The notes below the pieces were generated by a model that made no database searches, was not told the DNA's origin, and worked only from the letters and a program-made list of their open reading frames with translations. From the NCBI GenBank assembly GCA_023227695.1, contig JALNVE010000186.1, positions 1 through 6,503 of the forward strand: a stretch of 6,503 nucleotides of DNA, given 5' to 3'. Below, piece after piece: positions 1 through 6,503 of the stretch. Both the position numbers and the translations under genes were made by a program. The stretch comes from Paludibacteraceae bacterium. Lineage in GTDB: Bacteria; Bacteroidota; Bacteroidia; Bacteroidales; Paludibacteraceae. Position 1 is the stretch's first letter. Every line of letters begins with the position of its first letter.

Positions 1-4
1 AATT

Positions 5-29
5 GGCGACGCCCCCTGGGCGTTACGCC
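5..29 (-). terminator. GC-rich hairpin over the HTCS stop codon, possible terminator
   Basis: ACGCCC (9-14) pairs with GGGCGT (18-23) around a three-base loop. The stem extends by GGCG (5-8) with CGCC (26-29) past a two-base bulge at 24-25, giving about ten base pairs. The HTCS stop codon, 23-25 on the minus strand, lies in the stem and bulge. It is clearly GC-rich in an AT-rich surrounding. Only four bases remain before the window edge, so a following T-run cannot be checked. Confidence 0.35.
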
Positions 30-3000
30 TTAGAAGGTGGATAACCGAAATGCTCCTTATACTTTCTACTGAAATAGTATTGATCATTGAAGCCCACGAG
101 GAAGGCAACCTCCTTCACTGGAAGGTCTTGCTTACGCAAGAGAGCATCGGCCTTGTTCAAACGATACTCGCTCAATATTTCTATCGGTGTCTTATCGGTA
201 ATGGATTTCAATCTACGGATTAGCGTTGATTTACTCATCGTGAGTTCACGAGCCAAATCTTCTACCGAGAATTCCGATTCCGTATAATTAGCCTCTATCA
301 CATCCAACACATTTTTGAGCAATGGATTGATAACAGGAACTTCTTCCCCATCCTCCTTCTGGTAATTACCTCCCATTAAAACACGCTGTTGCTGTTTACG
401 ACGCCAATGGAGAATATTGATGACTTTCGCCAATAGTTCATTCGCGCTGAATGGTTTTGAGATATAGTCGATAGCTCCAGATGAAAATCCCTCCATTCGA
501 TCCTCTTCGCTATTTCTCGCAGAGAGGAATATCAATGGAATATGCGTGGTTGATTTTTGCTCGTGGAGGGCGGCCGACATCTTCATGCCGTTCATACGAG
601 GCATTTCAACATCAGTTATAATAAGGTCCGGAATCTGCTGGCATGCCATAGCAAATCCGGCTTCACCATCTTCAGCCTCGACAACCGTCATGTAAGGCTC
701 CAATAGCTGACGGATATTCAGACGCAGCAACGGATCGTCATCCACCACCAAAACGGTGTTGCCATCCAAAAGATCGTGATTTGAATCGACCTCAACTGGC
801 ATCTCCGACTGGTTTTCTTCCATCTCTTCTGCTTTTGAAAAGGTCTTTTCCTTACAGACCTCCGTCTCTGAGAGAGGCAAAGTCAATGTCACCGTGGTGC
901 CCTCTCCCAACTTACTCTCTAGTTGAATAGTTCCGCCATTCTTCTCGGCAAATTCGGTGCAGATACGGAAACCAAGTCCCGTTCCCTGTTCGTTATCCGT
1001 TCCCTTGGTTGTTGTGCTGCCGCCGCTACGTAAAACATTGAGATGCTCTTCGTCCATACCTACACCCGTATCGCGTACCTCCACAATGGCTTTGCCGCTC
1101 TTTTCTGAAATAGTGATATAGATATGTCCGCGACGAGGCGTAAACTTAATCGCGTTATTCACCACGTTACGAATCACGGTTCCTATCATTCGTCCGTCTG
1201 CATGTGCACATTTTTCCAAATCGCAATTCAGATGAACAAAGATAAGTTTATCATTCAGCAAGCCTTTCAACAAAGAGAGCACGTCGTTGGTGAGCTGATG
1301 CAAATCGATATGGGCAGGGGTAAATTTGACATCCGTCTGACGGGATGTGGCCCAATCGAGCAACTGCAGAAGTTCCTTCTGTAAATTGCGAGCCGAGTTG
1401 GTAACCGTACTCAAAATTGTGCTGTCTTTCTTCTCCATCGACTTATCCAAGCGACCCGTCAACATCTCCAAACCACATACGATTGAGAACATCGGGTTTT
1501 TTAAATCATGCGCAATGATAGAGACCAATCGGTCCTTATCCTTCATGGCATTGAGCAAATCGGAGGTACGGGCATCCACCATCTCCTGTAAAATTCTTTG
1601 TCTTCGTTGCAGTACGACAAAACGCATGTGGATGATGGTAATCACCACAATCACCAAGAACAATCCCACCAACAGGCGGAACCATAAAGTAGCCCACCAA
1701 GGTGGCAAGACATCCACTACCATCGAGAGCGAAGATGCCTTATCCTCGTGTCCGTAACGATAAGCCTTCAACTGTAACGTATATTTTCCAGCAGGGATAT
1801 AATTGAACTGAATGCTTCTGTTCGACTCCAAAGCATGCCACTGATTGTCCAACTCCGCAACACGATAAAAACAGAGCACATCATCGGCACCCGAAAGGTT
1901 TAGCAGGTCGAAGGTGACATTCATCTGTGTACCATGTTTCAGTACAACATTATCACTCGTTATATGCTGTTTTTCTCCATTTATCCAAATATTAGCCCAA
2001 GACAGATAATCTATCACAGAGTCTTGGCAAGCCGTCTTCGGATTGAAAAAGATAAATCCATCCGAGCAACCAAAAAATAGTTTTCCATCCTTTCCTTTGT
2101 AAATAGCCCTCGACATGAAATAGGTCTGTCCATGCTCCTTTGAGGCAAAAGGAATGGAACGATAGGTTTTGCTCTTCGGATCAATCTCCAAAATACCACA
2201 AGAACCACTGCACCAGACTTTGCCCTCTTCATCAATAAAGATGGAGGCAATTTTTGCCTTAGGAAGAGAATCCAACACCTCTATTTTACTGCCATCTGCC
2301 ATACAACGGGCTATACCTCGGTTAGATGCCACATAGAAATTGCCCTCCGCATCGCAAGCACCATCATAGAACGAGTAAGGATCGGGGTCTGACGAATCCA
2401 TTCCTAGCGAAAGGAATTTCATCTTCTCGTTTTCATAGCGCCACACTCCGTTGGAAGAGATAATCCACTTAACGCCAGACTTTGATTCCTCTATGTAGTC
2501 CATCCATTCATCAGCGTAATCCTTCATATAGGCAAATCTCATTTTCGTCCATTTTCCAGATAAAAGGCGACGATAGATTCCTTCGCCCTGAACAGCCACC
2601 CAAATCTCACCGTCTTGCATCACACGAACACATTTCGAACGGTCAATCGGGTTCTTCAAGCCTTCATATTGAATTGGAGAAATCTTATTATTCTGAACAT
2701 TGATACGTTCCAAACCTCCTGACCAAGATGAGAACAACAGATCACCATTCTTCTCTTTTGCAAAAGAGAGAATGTTATTACTCAACAAGCCCGAATCTTC
2801 CTGCCAATGAGACTGACAAACAAATTGATCGGACAATTTAAAAATTCCATGTCCATCCGAGCCTACATAGAGTGCACCCGCATTATCTTCAATAAAACAA
2901 GAGGCATCCACATTAGGAAATCCAAAATCGGCAGAGTGATGCACTATATTCTCCCTATCCGTACGATAGCGCCACAAACCAGAGTTTTGCGTACCCACCC

Positions 3001-3961
3001 AAATATTGCCCGAACGATCTTCGAACAGAGCGTGAATTTTTTGCAAACCCTCACCACCGCTATAAGGCATCACTTTCTGAAACTGAAGTTGAGCATCCAT
3101 ACGCCAAAGGCCATAGCCCCAAGTTCCTAACCAGATGTTCTCATTTCGGTCTTTCATCATTGCGGAGACATTTTTAAATTCCGTCTTCAACTCACGAGGT
3201 GCAAGATAATTTCCTTCATTATCCATCTCGATAAGCCATAAACCGCCAACATTAGAGGCAACCAACACACGATTGTCATCCAACGGAAGAATGCTTGATG
3301 CCGATATTTTTTCATTGACGCTCAAAGAAAAGAAGTGTAATTCAACGCCTTCAGAAGAAAATATATGAAGGCCATCAAAGGCTCCTACCCAATAATTTCC
3401 ATTTTTATCCATAAAGAGCGATTCCACGAAGAAGGGATTGGTAGATGCACTGAGCGGAGTACTCTCTGCAAATTTGTCAGTTCCCGTTTCACAACGATAA
3501 ACGCCACTGGTAGTCAATACATAACGGCTATTATCTGCCAACTTTTGGAAACCTACAACCGACTTCAACGAGACATCCATCAGTTCAGGAAAACGGCTAT
3601 CAGTAAAGGTATCCATATCAGCCGCATAGGTATGCAACATTCCACGATAACCGCCAATGACCAACGAACTATCAGAAAACAGCTCCATACATCGGATGTC
3701 ATTTCGCATCAATGAAGGCGTATTATCTTTGGTATAAGAAATGAAATTGATTCCATCAAAACGGTTCAGACCATACTCCGTTCCCACCCAAATAAAACCA
3801 TGGGCGTCCTGAGCAATGGAAGTAACAAAGTTGCAACTTAATCCATTCTGAGTTGAATAATGTTCGAAAAAGGAATATCCACGTGCCTGCATTGGCAAAA
3901 ACACAGTCAGAAGGAACACAACTAAGAAAAATCTCAAACTTCTCATATTCTTCATTTTCAT
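23..3961 (-). CDS. Hybrid two-component system sensor kinase/response regulator (HTCS) with AraC-type output domain
   Basis: This single protein of about 1312 residues spans the inner membrane, senses a periplasmic ligand and regulates transcription. Numbering is from the ATG at 3961. A signal peptide covers about residues 1-26. About twelve propeller repeats of the type DxxGxIWVGTxxGLxRxD lie between residues 50 and 640 (clear at 52-70, 271-289, 315-333). A Y_Y_Y domain follows (680-751), then one membrane helix (763-780). The kinase has the H-box IIAHDLKNP with His818, the N-box NNAIKFT with Asn936, and G-boxes DTGVG (964-968) and GTGLG (993-997). The receiver has Asp1074-1076, phospho-acceptor Asp1117, Ser1147 and Lys1169. 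The C-terminus (1212-1312) carries two helix-turn-helices with the AraC signature VAFLVGFNDQYYFSRKYKEH. All catalytic residues are present and the length is normal. The frame is open upstream to an ATG at 4039, but that extension has no signal-peptide character and covers the promoter box. ATGs at 3955 and 3946 are also possible, and 3946 fits the promoter spacing best. The family usually controls polysaccharide utilisation loci. The ligand here is unknown. Confidence 0.96.
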   Translation of the reverse strand: MKMKNMRSLRFFLVVFLLTVFLPMQARGYSFFEHYSTQNGLSCNFVTSIAQDAHGFIWVGTEYGLNRFDGINFISYTKDNTPSLMRNDIRCMELFSDSSLVIGGYRGMLHTYAADMDTFTDSRFPELMDVSLKSVVGFQKLADNSRYVLTTSGVYRCETGTDKFAESTPLSASTNPFFVESLFMDKNGNYWVGAFDGLHIFSSEGVELHFFSLSVNEKISASSILPLDDNRVLVASNVGGLWLIEMDNEGNYLAPRELKTEFKNVSAMMKDRNENIWLGTWGYGLWRMDAQLQFQKVMPYSGGEGLQKIHALFEDRSGNIWVGTQNSGLWRYRTDRENIVHHSADFGFPNVDASCFIEDNAGALYVGSDGHGIFKLSDQFVCQSHWQEDSGLLSNNILSFAKEKNGDLLFSSWSGGLERINVQNNKISPIQYEGLKNPIDRSKCVRVMQDGEIWVAVQGEGIYRRLLSGKWTKMRFAYMKDYADEWMDYIEESKSGVKWIISSNGVWRYENEKMKFLSLGMDSSDPDPYSFYDGACDAEGNFYVASNRGIARCMADGSKIEVLDSLPKAKIASIFIDEEGKVWCSGSCGILEIDPKSKTYRSIPFASKEHGQTYFMSRAIYKGKDGKLFFGCSDGFIFFNPKTACQDSVIDYLSWANIWINGEKQHITSDNVVLKHGTQMNVTFDLLNLSGADDVLCFYRVAELDNQWHALESNRSIQFNYIPAGKYTLQLKAYRYGHEDKASSLSMVVDVLPPWWATLWFRLLVGLFLVIVVITIIHMRFVVLQRRQRILQEMVDARTSDLLNAMKDKDRLVSIIAHDLKNPMFSIVCGLEMLTGRLDKSMEKKDSTILSTVTNSARNLQKELLQLLDWATSRQTDVKFTPAHIDLHQLTNDVLSLLKGLLNDKLIFVHLNCDLEKCAHADGRMIGTVIRNVVNNAIKFTPRRGHIYITISEKSGKAIVEVRDTGVGMDEEHLNVLRSGGSTTTKGTDNEQGTGLGFRICTEFAEKNGGTIQLESKLGEGTTVTLTLPLSETEVCKEKTFSKAEEMEENQSEMPVEVDSNHDLLDGNTVLVVDDDPLLRLNIRQLLEPYMTVVEAEDGEAGFAMACQQIPDLIITDVEMPRMNGMKMSAALHEQKSTTHIPLIFLSARNSEEDRMEGFSSGAIDYISKPFSANELLAKVINILHWRRKQQQRVLMGGNYQKEDGEEVPVINPLLKNVLDVIEANYTESEFSVEDLARELTMSKSTLIRRLKSITDKTPIEILSEYRLNKADALLRKQDLPVKEVAFLVGFNDQYYFSRKYKEHFGYPPSKA

Positions 3962-3966
3962 GAAAA

Positions 3967-3974
3967 CAAATATA
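3967..3974 (-). promoter_or_regulatory. Candidate -7 promoter box for the HTCS gene
   Basis: Read on the minus strand this is TATATTTG, a full match to the Bacteroidota -7 consensus TAnnTTTG. Transcription would start near 3962, so the ATG at 3961 would be almost leaderless and the ATG at 3946 would have a leader of about 17 bases. No convincing -33 TTG/TTTG box is seen 19-23 bases upstream; the region there is occupied by an inverted repeat. In AT-rich DNA such a box can occur by chance, so confidence is moderate. Confidence 0.45.
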
Positions 3975-3993
3975 TCATTTTTATAGAAATTTC

Positions 3994-4008
3994 TTGAATA
4001 AAATTCAA
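3994..4008. repeat. Perfect 6-bp inverted repeat, TTGAAT-aaa-ATTCAA, possible operator
   Basis: The arms TTGAAT (3994-3999) and ATTCAA (4003-4008) are exact reverse complements separated by three bases. The element begins 20 bases upstream of the HTCS -7 box, where a -33 element would lie. A bound dimer there could repress or control that promoter. It is directly next to another palindrome, GAAATTTC (3986-3993). The symmetry is seen; the operator role is inference, and AT-rich DNA produces such repeats fairly easily. Confidence 0.35.
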
Positions 4009-4044
4009 TATGTATACGATAAAAGAAGAAAAGTTTCAAACACG

Positions 4045-4077
4045 ATTTTCAAAGAATTTTCCAACACCATTTTAAAG
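4045..4077 (+). repeat. Three related AT-rich boxes upstream of the MATE promoter, possible activator sites
   Basis: ATTTTCAAAG (4045-4054), ATTTTCCAAC (4056-4065) and ATTTTAAAG (4069-4077) recur at 11- and 13-base steps just before the -7 box at 4081. An exact TTTCAAA pair also occurs at 4034-4040 and 4047-4053. AraC-type regulators often bind direct repeats, and the divergent gene encodes one. The similarity is partial and the composition is AT-rich, so chance is a real alternative. Confidence 0.25.
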
Positions 4078-4080
4078 TCA

Positions 4081-4088
4081 TACCTTTG
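4081..4088 (+). promoter_or_regulatory. -7 promoter box of the MATE-SDR unit
   Basis: TACCTTTG is a full match to the Bacteroidota -7 consensus TAnnTTTG. It is followed by GCA and an A-rich leader, and the ATG lies 18 bases after the box. A possible weak -33 element is the TTTT at 4057-4060, about 20 bases upstream. The TTG at 4086, which opens the reading frame earlier than the ATG, lies inside this box, which argues that translation begins at 4107. No Shine-Dalgarno sequence is visible, as is common in this phylum. Confidence 0.6.
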
Positions 4089-4106
4089 CAGCAAAATAAA
4101 ACGAAT

Positions 4107-5480
4107 ATGCAGAGAGACAGCATCGATTTCGGGAAAGAGCACATTCCTACTCTATTCAAGAAAATACTTGTACCTACACTGTTAGGTATGGTTTGCATGT
4201 CAGCGATGACCATTATTGACGGTGCATTCGTAGGTCATGCGGTAGGAAGTAATGCTTTGGCAGCCATCAACATTTTCTGTCCGCTATGGCTGCTGATGAG
4301 CGGAATAGGTCTGATGCTAGGCATGGGCTGTTCGGTCGTAGCCTCCATCCACTTGGCGAAAGACAACGTCAAGGCAGCAAGACTCAACCTCACGCAGACG
4401 GTTATCTTCGGTTCGTTCATCTCGCTCCTCATCTATTTGGCTGTACGTATTTTCGAGGTACAATCGGCCAGAATGCTCGGAGCTTCTGACATTCTTTTGC
4501 CCGACGTTCTTGTTTATCAGAAATGGATGTCACGCTCGTTCATCTCCATTTTTTTGCAGTCGGTCGGACTACTCATCATTCGTCTCGACGGTTCACCTAA
4601 GTTTTCGATGGTCTGTTTGTCACTGCCCGCCATCATCAACGTGGTGCTCGACTATGTGACGCTTTACATTTTGGATTGGGGGCTCGAAGGCGTAGCCATT
4701 GCCACCATGATAGGCTGTACCACCGGCGGGATCTTGGTACTCTTCTACCTTCTTTTCCTCTCCAACAAGATGAAGTTCTATAAACAGAAACTCTCCATCA
4801 CAAGTTTGAAACTCTCCGTACGAAACATAGGTTATCAAGTAAAATTGGGGTTCTCAGCCTTGTTGGGCGAGCTCTGCATTGCCATGATCATGTTCGTCGG
4901 CAACTACGTTTTTCTTAAATATCTGAAAGAAGACGGTGTGGCTGCCTTTTCTGTTGCCTGCTATATTCTGCCGTTCATCTTCATGACGGGAAATTCGATA
5001 GCCCAATCGGCACAACCTATCATCAGTTTCAATTACGGAGCCGGACAGAGGGACCGCGTCAAACAAGCCCGAGACCTCAGTCTCTACACAGCCTTTGGTC
5101 TTGCACTAATCCTTACGCTGGCATTCATCTTTTTTGTAAAGTATATCGTCATGGTATTCCTTCCTCCTACAGCCAACGCTTACCAAATTGCCTCGGCAGG
5201 ATTACCTTTCCTTGCCATCGGATTCATTCCGTTTGTCGTGAACGTATCCTACATAGGCTACTGCCAAAGCGTAGAGCGACCAGGAATTGCGACTGTTCTT
5301 TCTTTGTGTCGAGGAGTTTTATACTTAGTTCCATCGTTTATCTTAATGCCGCAAATTGCAGGCACCGAGGGCATCTGGCTTGCGGTACCAAGCACGGAGG
5401 TTTTGACATTGGCAACGGCTATTTTATGGGCATGGTATGTCAAGAAAAGTAGGTATTCAAAAAACACTCTGAATATCTAA
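4107..5480 (+). CDS. MATE-family multidrug/cation antiporter
   Basis: This is an inner-membrane exporter of 457 residues, the normal size for the family. MATE proteins expel drugs or metabolites in exchange for Na+ or H+. The sequence is hydrophobic throughout, with about twelve membrane segments in two related halves. Recognisable family motifs are DGAFVGHAVGSNALAA (38-53), RLDGSPKFSM (159-168), NVVLDYVTLYILDWGLEGVA (178-197) and AQSAQPIISFNYGAGQ (299-314). The ATG at 4107 was chosen over the in-frame TTG at 4086 because the TTG is within the promoter box. The gene is divergent from the HTCS gene with 145 bases between the starts, and is followed after 34 bases by an SDR gene, probably in one transcript. 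It resembles the MepA/DinF-like branch, but the substrate cannot be predicted from sequence. Confidence 0.94.
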   Translation: MQRDSIDFGKEHIPTLFKKILVPTLLGMVCMSAMTIIDGAFVGHAVGSNALAAINIFCPLWLLMSGIGLMLGMGCSVVASIHLAKDNVKAARLNLTQTVIFGSFISLLIYLAVRIFEVQSARMLGASDILLPDVLVYQKWMSRSFISIFLQSVGLLIIRLDGSPKFSMVCLSLPAIINVVLDYVTLYILDWGLEGVAIATMIGCTTGGILVLFYLLFLSNKMKFYKQKLSITSLKLSVRNIGYQVKLGFSALLGELCIAMIMFVGNYVFLKYLKEDGVAAFSVACYILPFIFMTGNSIAQSAQPIISFNYGAGQRDRVKQARDLSLYTAFGLALILTLAFIFFVKYIVMVFLPPTANAYQIASAGLPFLAIGFIPFVVNVSYIGYCQSVERPGIATVLSLCRGVLYLVPSFILMPQIAGTEGIWLAVPSTEVLTLATAILWAWYVKKSRYSKNTLNI

Positions 5481-5514
5481 ATTTACATCATTCAAATTCA
5501 TTTAATAACGTTCT

Positions 5515-6282
5515 ATGAAAAACGGAAAAACAACCATAGCCATTACTGGCGCAGCAGGAAACTTAGGAAGCATCTTGGCAAAAGGATTAATTACGGAAAA
5601 TGTCTGTCTGCATCTGCTTTGGCACAAGAAGCCCATTGAAGAGGATATTTTTAAGAAAGAAAACGTTAAGACTTACCAAGTAGACCTTTCTGCTCCTGAA
5701 ACTTTAGCCGATGCGTTAAAGGAGGTGGATGTCATTATCCACTTTGCAGGCGTTTTGTTTCAAGGTCATCCTGAAAAGTTTTTACCGACTACCAATACGA
5801 AGTATTTCTCCAATCTTCTCAACGCTGCAAAAACGGAAAAAGTGAGACGAATCGTACTCTTCAGTTTTCCTCATGTGGAGGGCGAGACGACACCCGAACA
5901 CCCTGCAACCGACAGATTGGACGGCACACCAAACTCCATGCATGCCAAGACCCGTTTGGAAGAAGAGCGTCTGCTGATGGCTCAAACCGAATTTGAGAAG
6001 GTCGTCCTGCGCTGCGGAATGGTTTACGGCCGTGGCATTCTGATGATAGACGCAGCCAGAATGTTCTCAAAATACGCTCTGCTCGGCATTTGGAAAGAGC
6101 CGAACTATATTCACCTCATCTCGACCGACGATTACGTGGCCGCAACAAAAGCCGCCATCCTCAACCCGAAAGCCAATGGCTTCTATCCTATAGGCGACGA
6201 CGGAGTTCAGACCCTTGCCGAATTTTTGGACGCCGCCACAGCGCAGTGGCACACCGTCCGCCCTTGGCGCATGCCTATGTAG
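5515..6282 (+). CDS. NAD(P)-binding extended-SDR epimerase/dehydratase-like protein, shortened by an in-frame TAG
   Basis: This is a 255-residue cytosolic Rossmann-fold protein. The nucleotide-binding motif TGAAGNLG is at residues 11-18. It is followed by VDLS (56-59), HFAG (76-79), the strand RRIVLFSF (111-118) and the substrate-domain motifs LRCGMVYG (165-172) and HLISTDDYVAA (200-210). This order is typical of NAD-dependent epimerases/dehydratases. Where the catalytic YxxxK is expected, the sequence reads SMHAK (141-145): the Lys is kept but the Tyr is Ser, so it may be an atypical SDR without the usual oxidoreductase chemistry. Family members usually have 300 or more residues. Here a TAG ends the frame after PWRMPM, while family-like sequence continues in the same frame to 6444. 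The gene starts 34 bases after the MATE gene with no strong promoter between them, suggesting an operon. The substrate is unknown. Confidence 0.85.
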   Translation: MKNGKTTIAITGAAGNLGSILAKGLITENVCLHLLWHKKPIEEDIFKKENVKTYQVDLSAPETLADALKEVDVIIHFAGVLFQGHPEKFLPTTNTKYFSNLLNAAKTEKVRRIVLFSFPHVEGETTPEHPATDRLDGTPNSMHAKTRLEEERLLMAQTEFEKVVLRCGMVYGRGILMIDAARMFSKYALLGIWKEPNYIHLISTDDYVAATKAAILNPKANGFYPIGDDGVQTLAEFLDAATAQWHTVRPWRMPM

Positions 6283-6444
6283 ATGATACGCACTGCCGCC
6301 TGGTTTTTCGAGAGAGTATCTCTCCTCACCGGTTGGCGCGCACCACTCACGCAAGATTTCATCACCATCGGAAAAGTCTCTTATTACGGATCAGCGGATA
6401 GGTGGGGTTGGTACAAGGACAAGAATCCCCAGATTCAAGAATAA
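6283..6444 (+). pseudogene. In-frame C-terminal remainder of the SDR gene after the TAG
   Basis: These 53 codons directly follow the TAG at 6280-6282 in the same frame and end at a TAA. They begin MIRTAAWFFERVSLLTGW and include the segment APLTQDFITIGKVSYYG, which looks like the usual C-terminal helix and tail of this SDR family. Together with the upstream part the product would have about 309 residues, the normal length. The last residues (SADRWGWYKDKNPQ and onward) do not resemble the tail I would expect, so the end may have diverged as well. An ATG immediately after the TAG could allow a restart giving a separate short peptide. A TGG or other sense codon changed to TAG by one base would explain the break. 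Confidence 0.6.
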
Positions 6445-6462
6445 AGTTTGGCAAGCCTGTAC

Positions 6463-6503
6463 ATGAAAAACTTCACGTCTGCCACGCCCCTGAACTGTGT
6501 TCG
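6463..6503 (+). CDS. Possible start of a further gene, cut by the window edge
   Basis: An ATG opens a frame reading MKNFTSATPLNCV that runs off the window. It is preceded 12 bases upstream by AAAGTTTG (6443-6450), a five-of-six match to the Bacteroidota -7 box. It is far too short to identify, and it lies in the same frame as the SDR remainder, so it could equally be noncoding or further eroded SDR tail. Confidence 0.15.
   Translation, partial: MKNFTSATPLNCV

Noticed and set aside
1124..3715. Several plus-strand open frames of 70-140 codons inside the HTCS gene
   Set aside because: They are antisense to strongly conserved kinase and propeller sequence, show no recognisable domain and have no promoter signals.
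3962..4039. Longer HTCS start at 4039 adding 26 residues
   Set aside because: The extension (MKLFFFYRIHIEF and onward) puts a non-signal segment before a good signal peptide and covers the promoter box at 3967-3974.
4086..4106. TTG start of the MATE gene at 4086
   Set aside because: The TTG is part of the TACCTTTG promoter box, and the ATG at 4107 has the usual spacing and gives a normal MATE N-terminus.
5478..5485. TAAATTTA between the MATE and SDR genes as a promoter box
   Set aside because: It lacks the final G of the -7 consensus and no -33 box is seen; the 34-base gap fits co-transcription better.
5782..6401. Minus- and plus-strand frames overlapping the SDR gene
   Set aside because: They overlap the clearly coding SDR frame, and their translations are low-complexity, Arg/Ser/His-rich shadows.
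1..6503. tRNA, rRNA, CRISPR array, insertion sequence or attachment site
   Set aside because: No cloverleaf, regularly spaced repeat, transposase-like frame or terminal inverted repeat pair could be seen by reading the window.

Overview
The window looks like chromosomal DNA of a Bacteroidota bacterium, probably a Bacteroides/Prevotella-type member of Bacteroidales. Two things point there. One is a giant one-protein hybrid two-component system of the kind almost confined to this phylum. The other is a pair of TAnnTTTG-type -7 promoter boxes close to the start codons, with no clear Shine-Dalgarno sequences. The species cannot be read from the sequence.

Layout. The minus strand from about 3961 down to 23 encodes the hybrid sensor/regulator: signal peptide, two-bladed-propeller-type periplasmic sensor, Y_Y_Y domain, one membrane helix, histidine kinase, receiver and AraC-type DNA-binding domain. 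A GC-rich hairpin overlaps its stop codon at the left edge. Positions 3962-4106 are a short AT-rich divergent control region with a promoter box for each direction, a perfect inverted repeat and several similar AT-rich boxes. On the plus strand a MATE-family multidrug/cation antiporter (4107-5480) is followed after 34 bases by an NAD(P)-binding extended-SDR epimerase/dehydratase-like gene (5515-6282). The two are probably co-transcribed.

The SDR frame is interrupted by a TAG at 6280-6282. It continues in the same frame for 53 more codons of protein-like sequence to a TAA at 6444, which gives roughly the usual length for the family. The gene is therefore either recently truncated, split with a restart, or read through. 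The last 59 bases hold no supported complete gene; an ATG at 6463 opens a frame that runs off the edge.

How the genes may work together (inference): the hybrid regulator would sense an extracellular ligand and could act on its own promoter and on the divergent MATE-SDR unit. Such regulators usually sit beside susC/susD-type polysaccharide utilisation genes. None is visible here, though one could lie beyond position 1. I did not find clear evidence of a wholly new system; the interrupted SDR and the control region are the points most worth checking.
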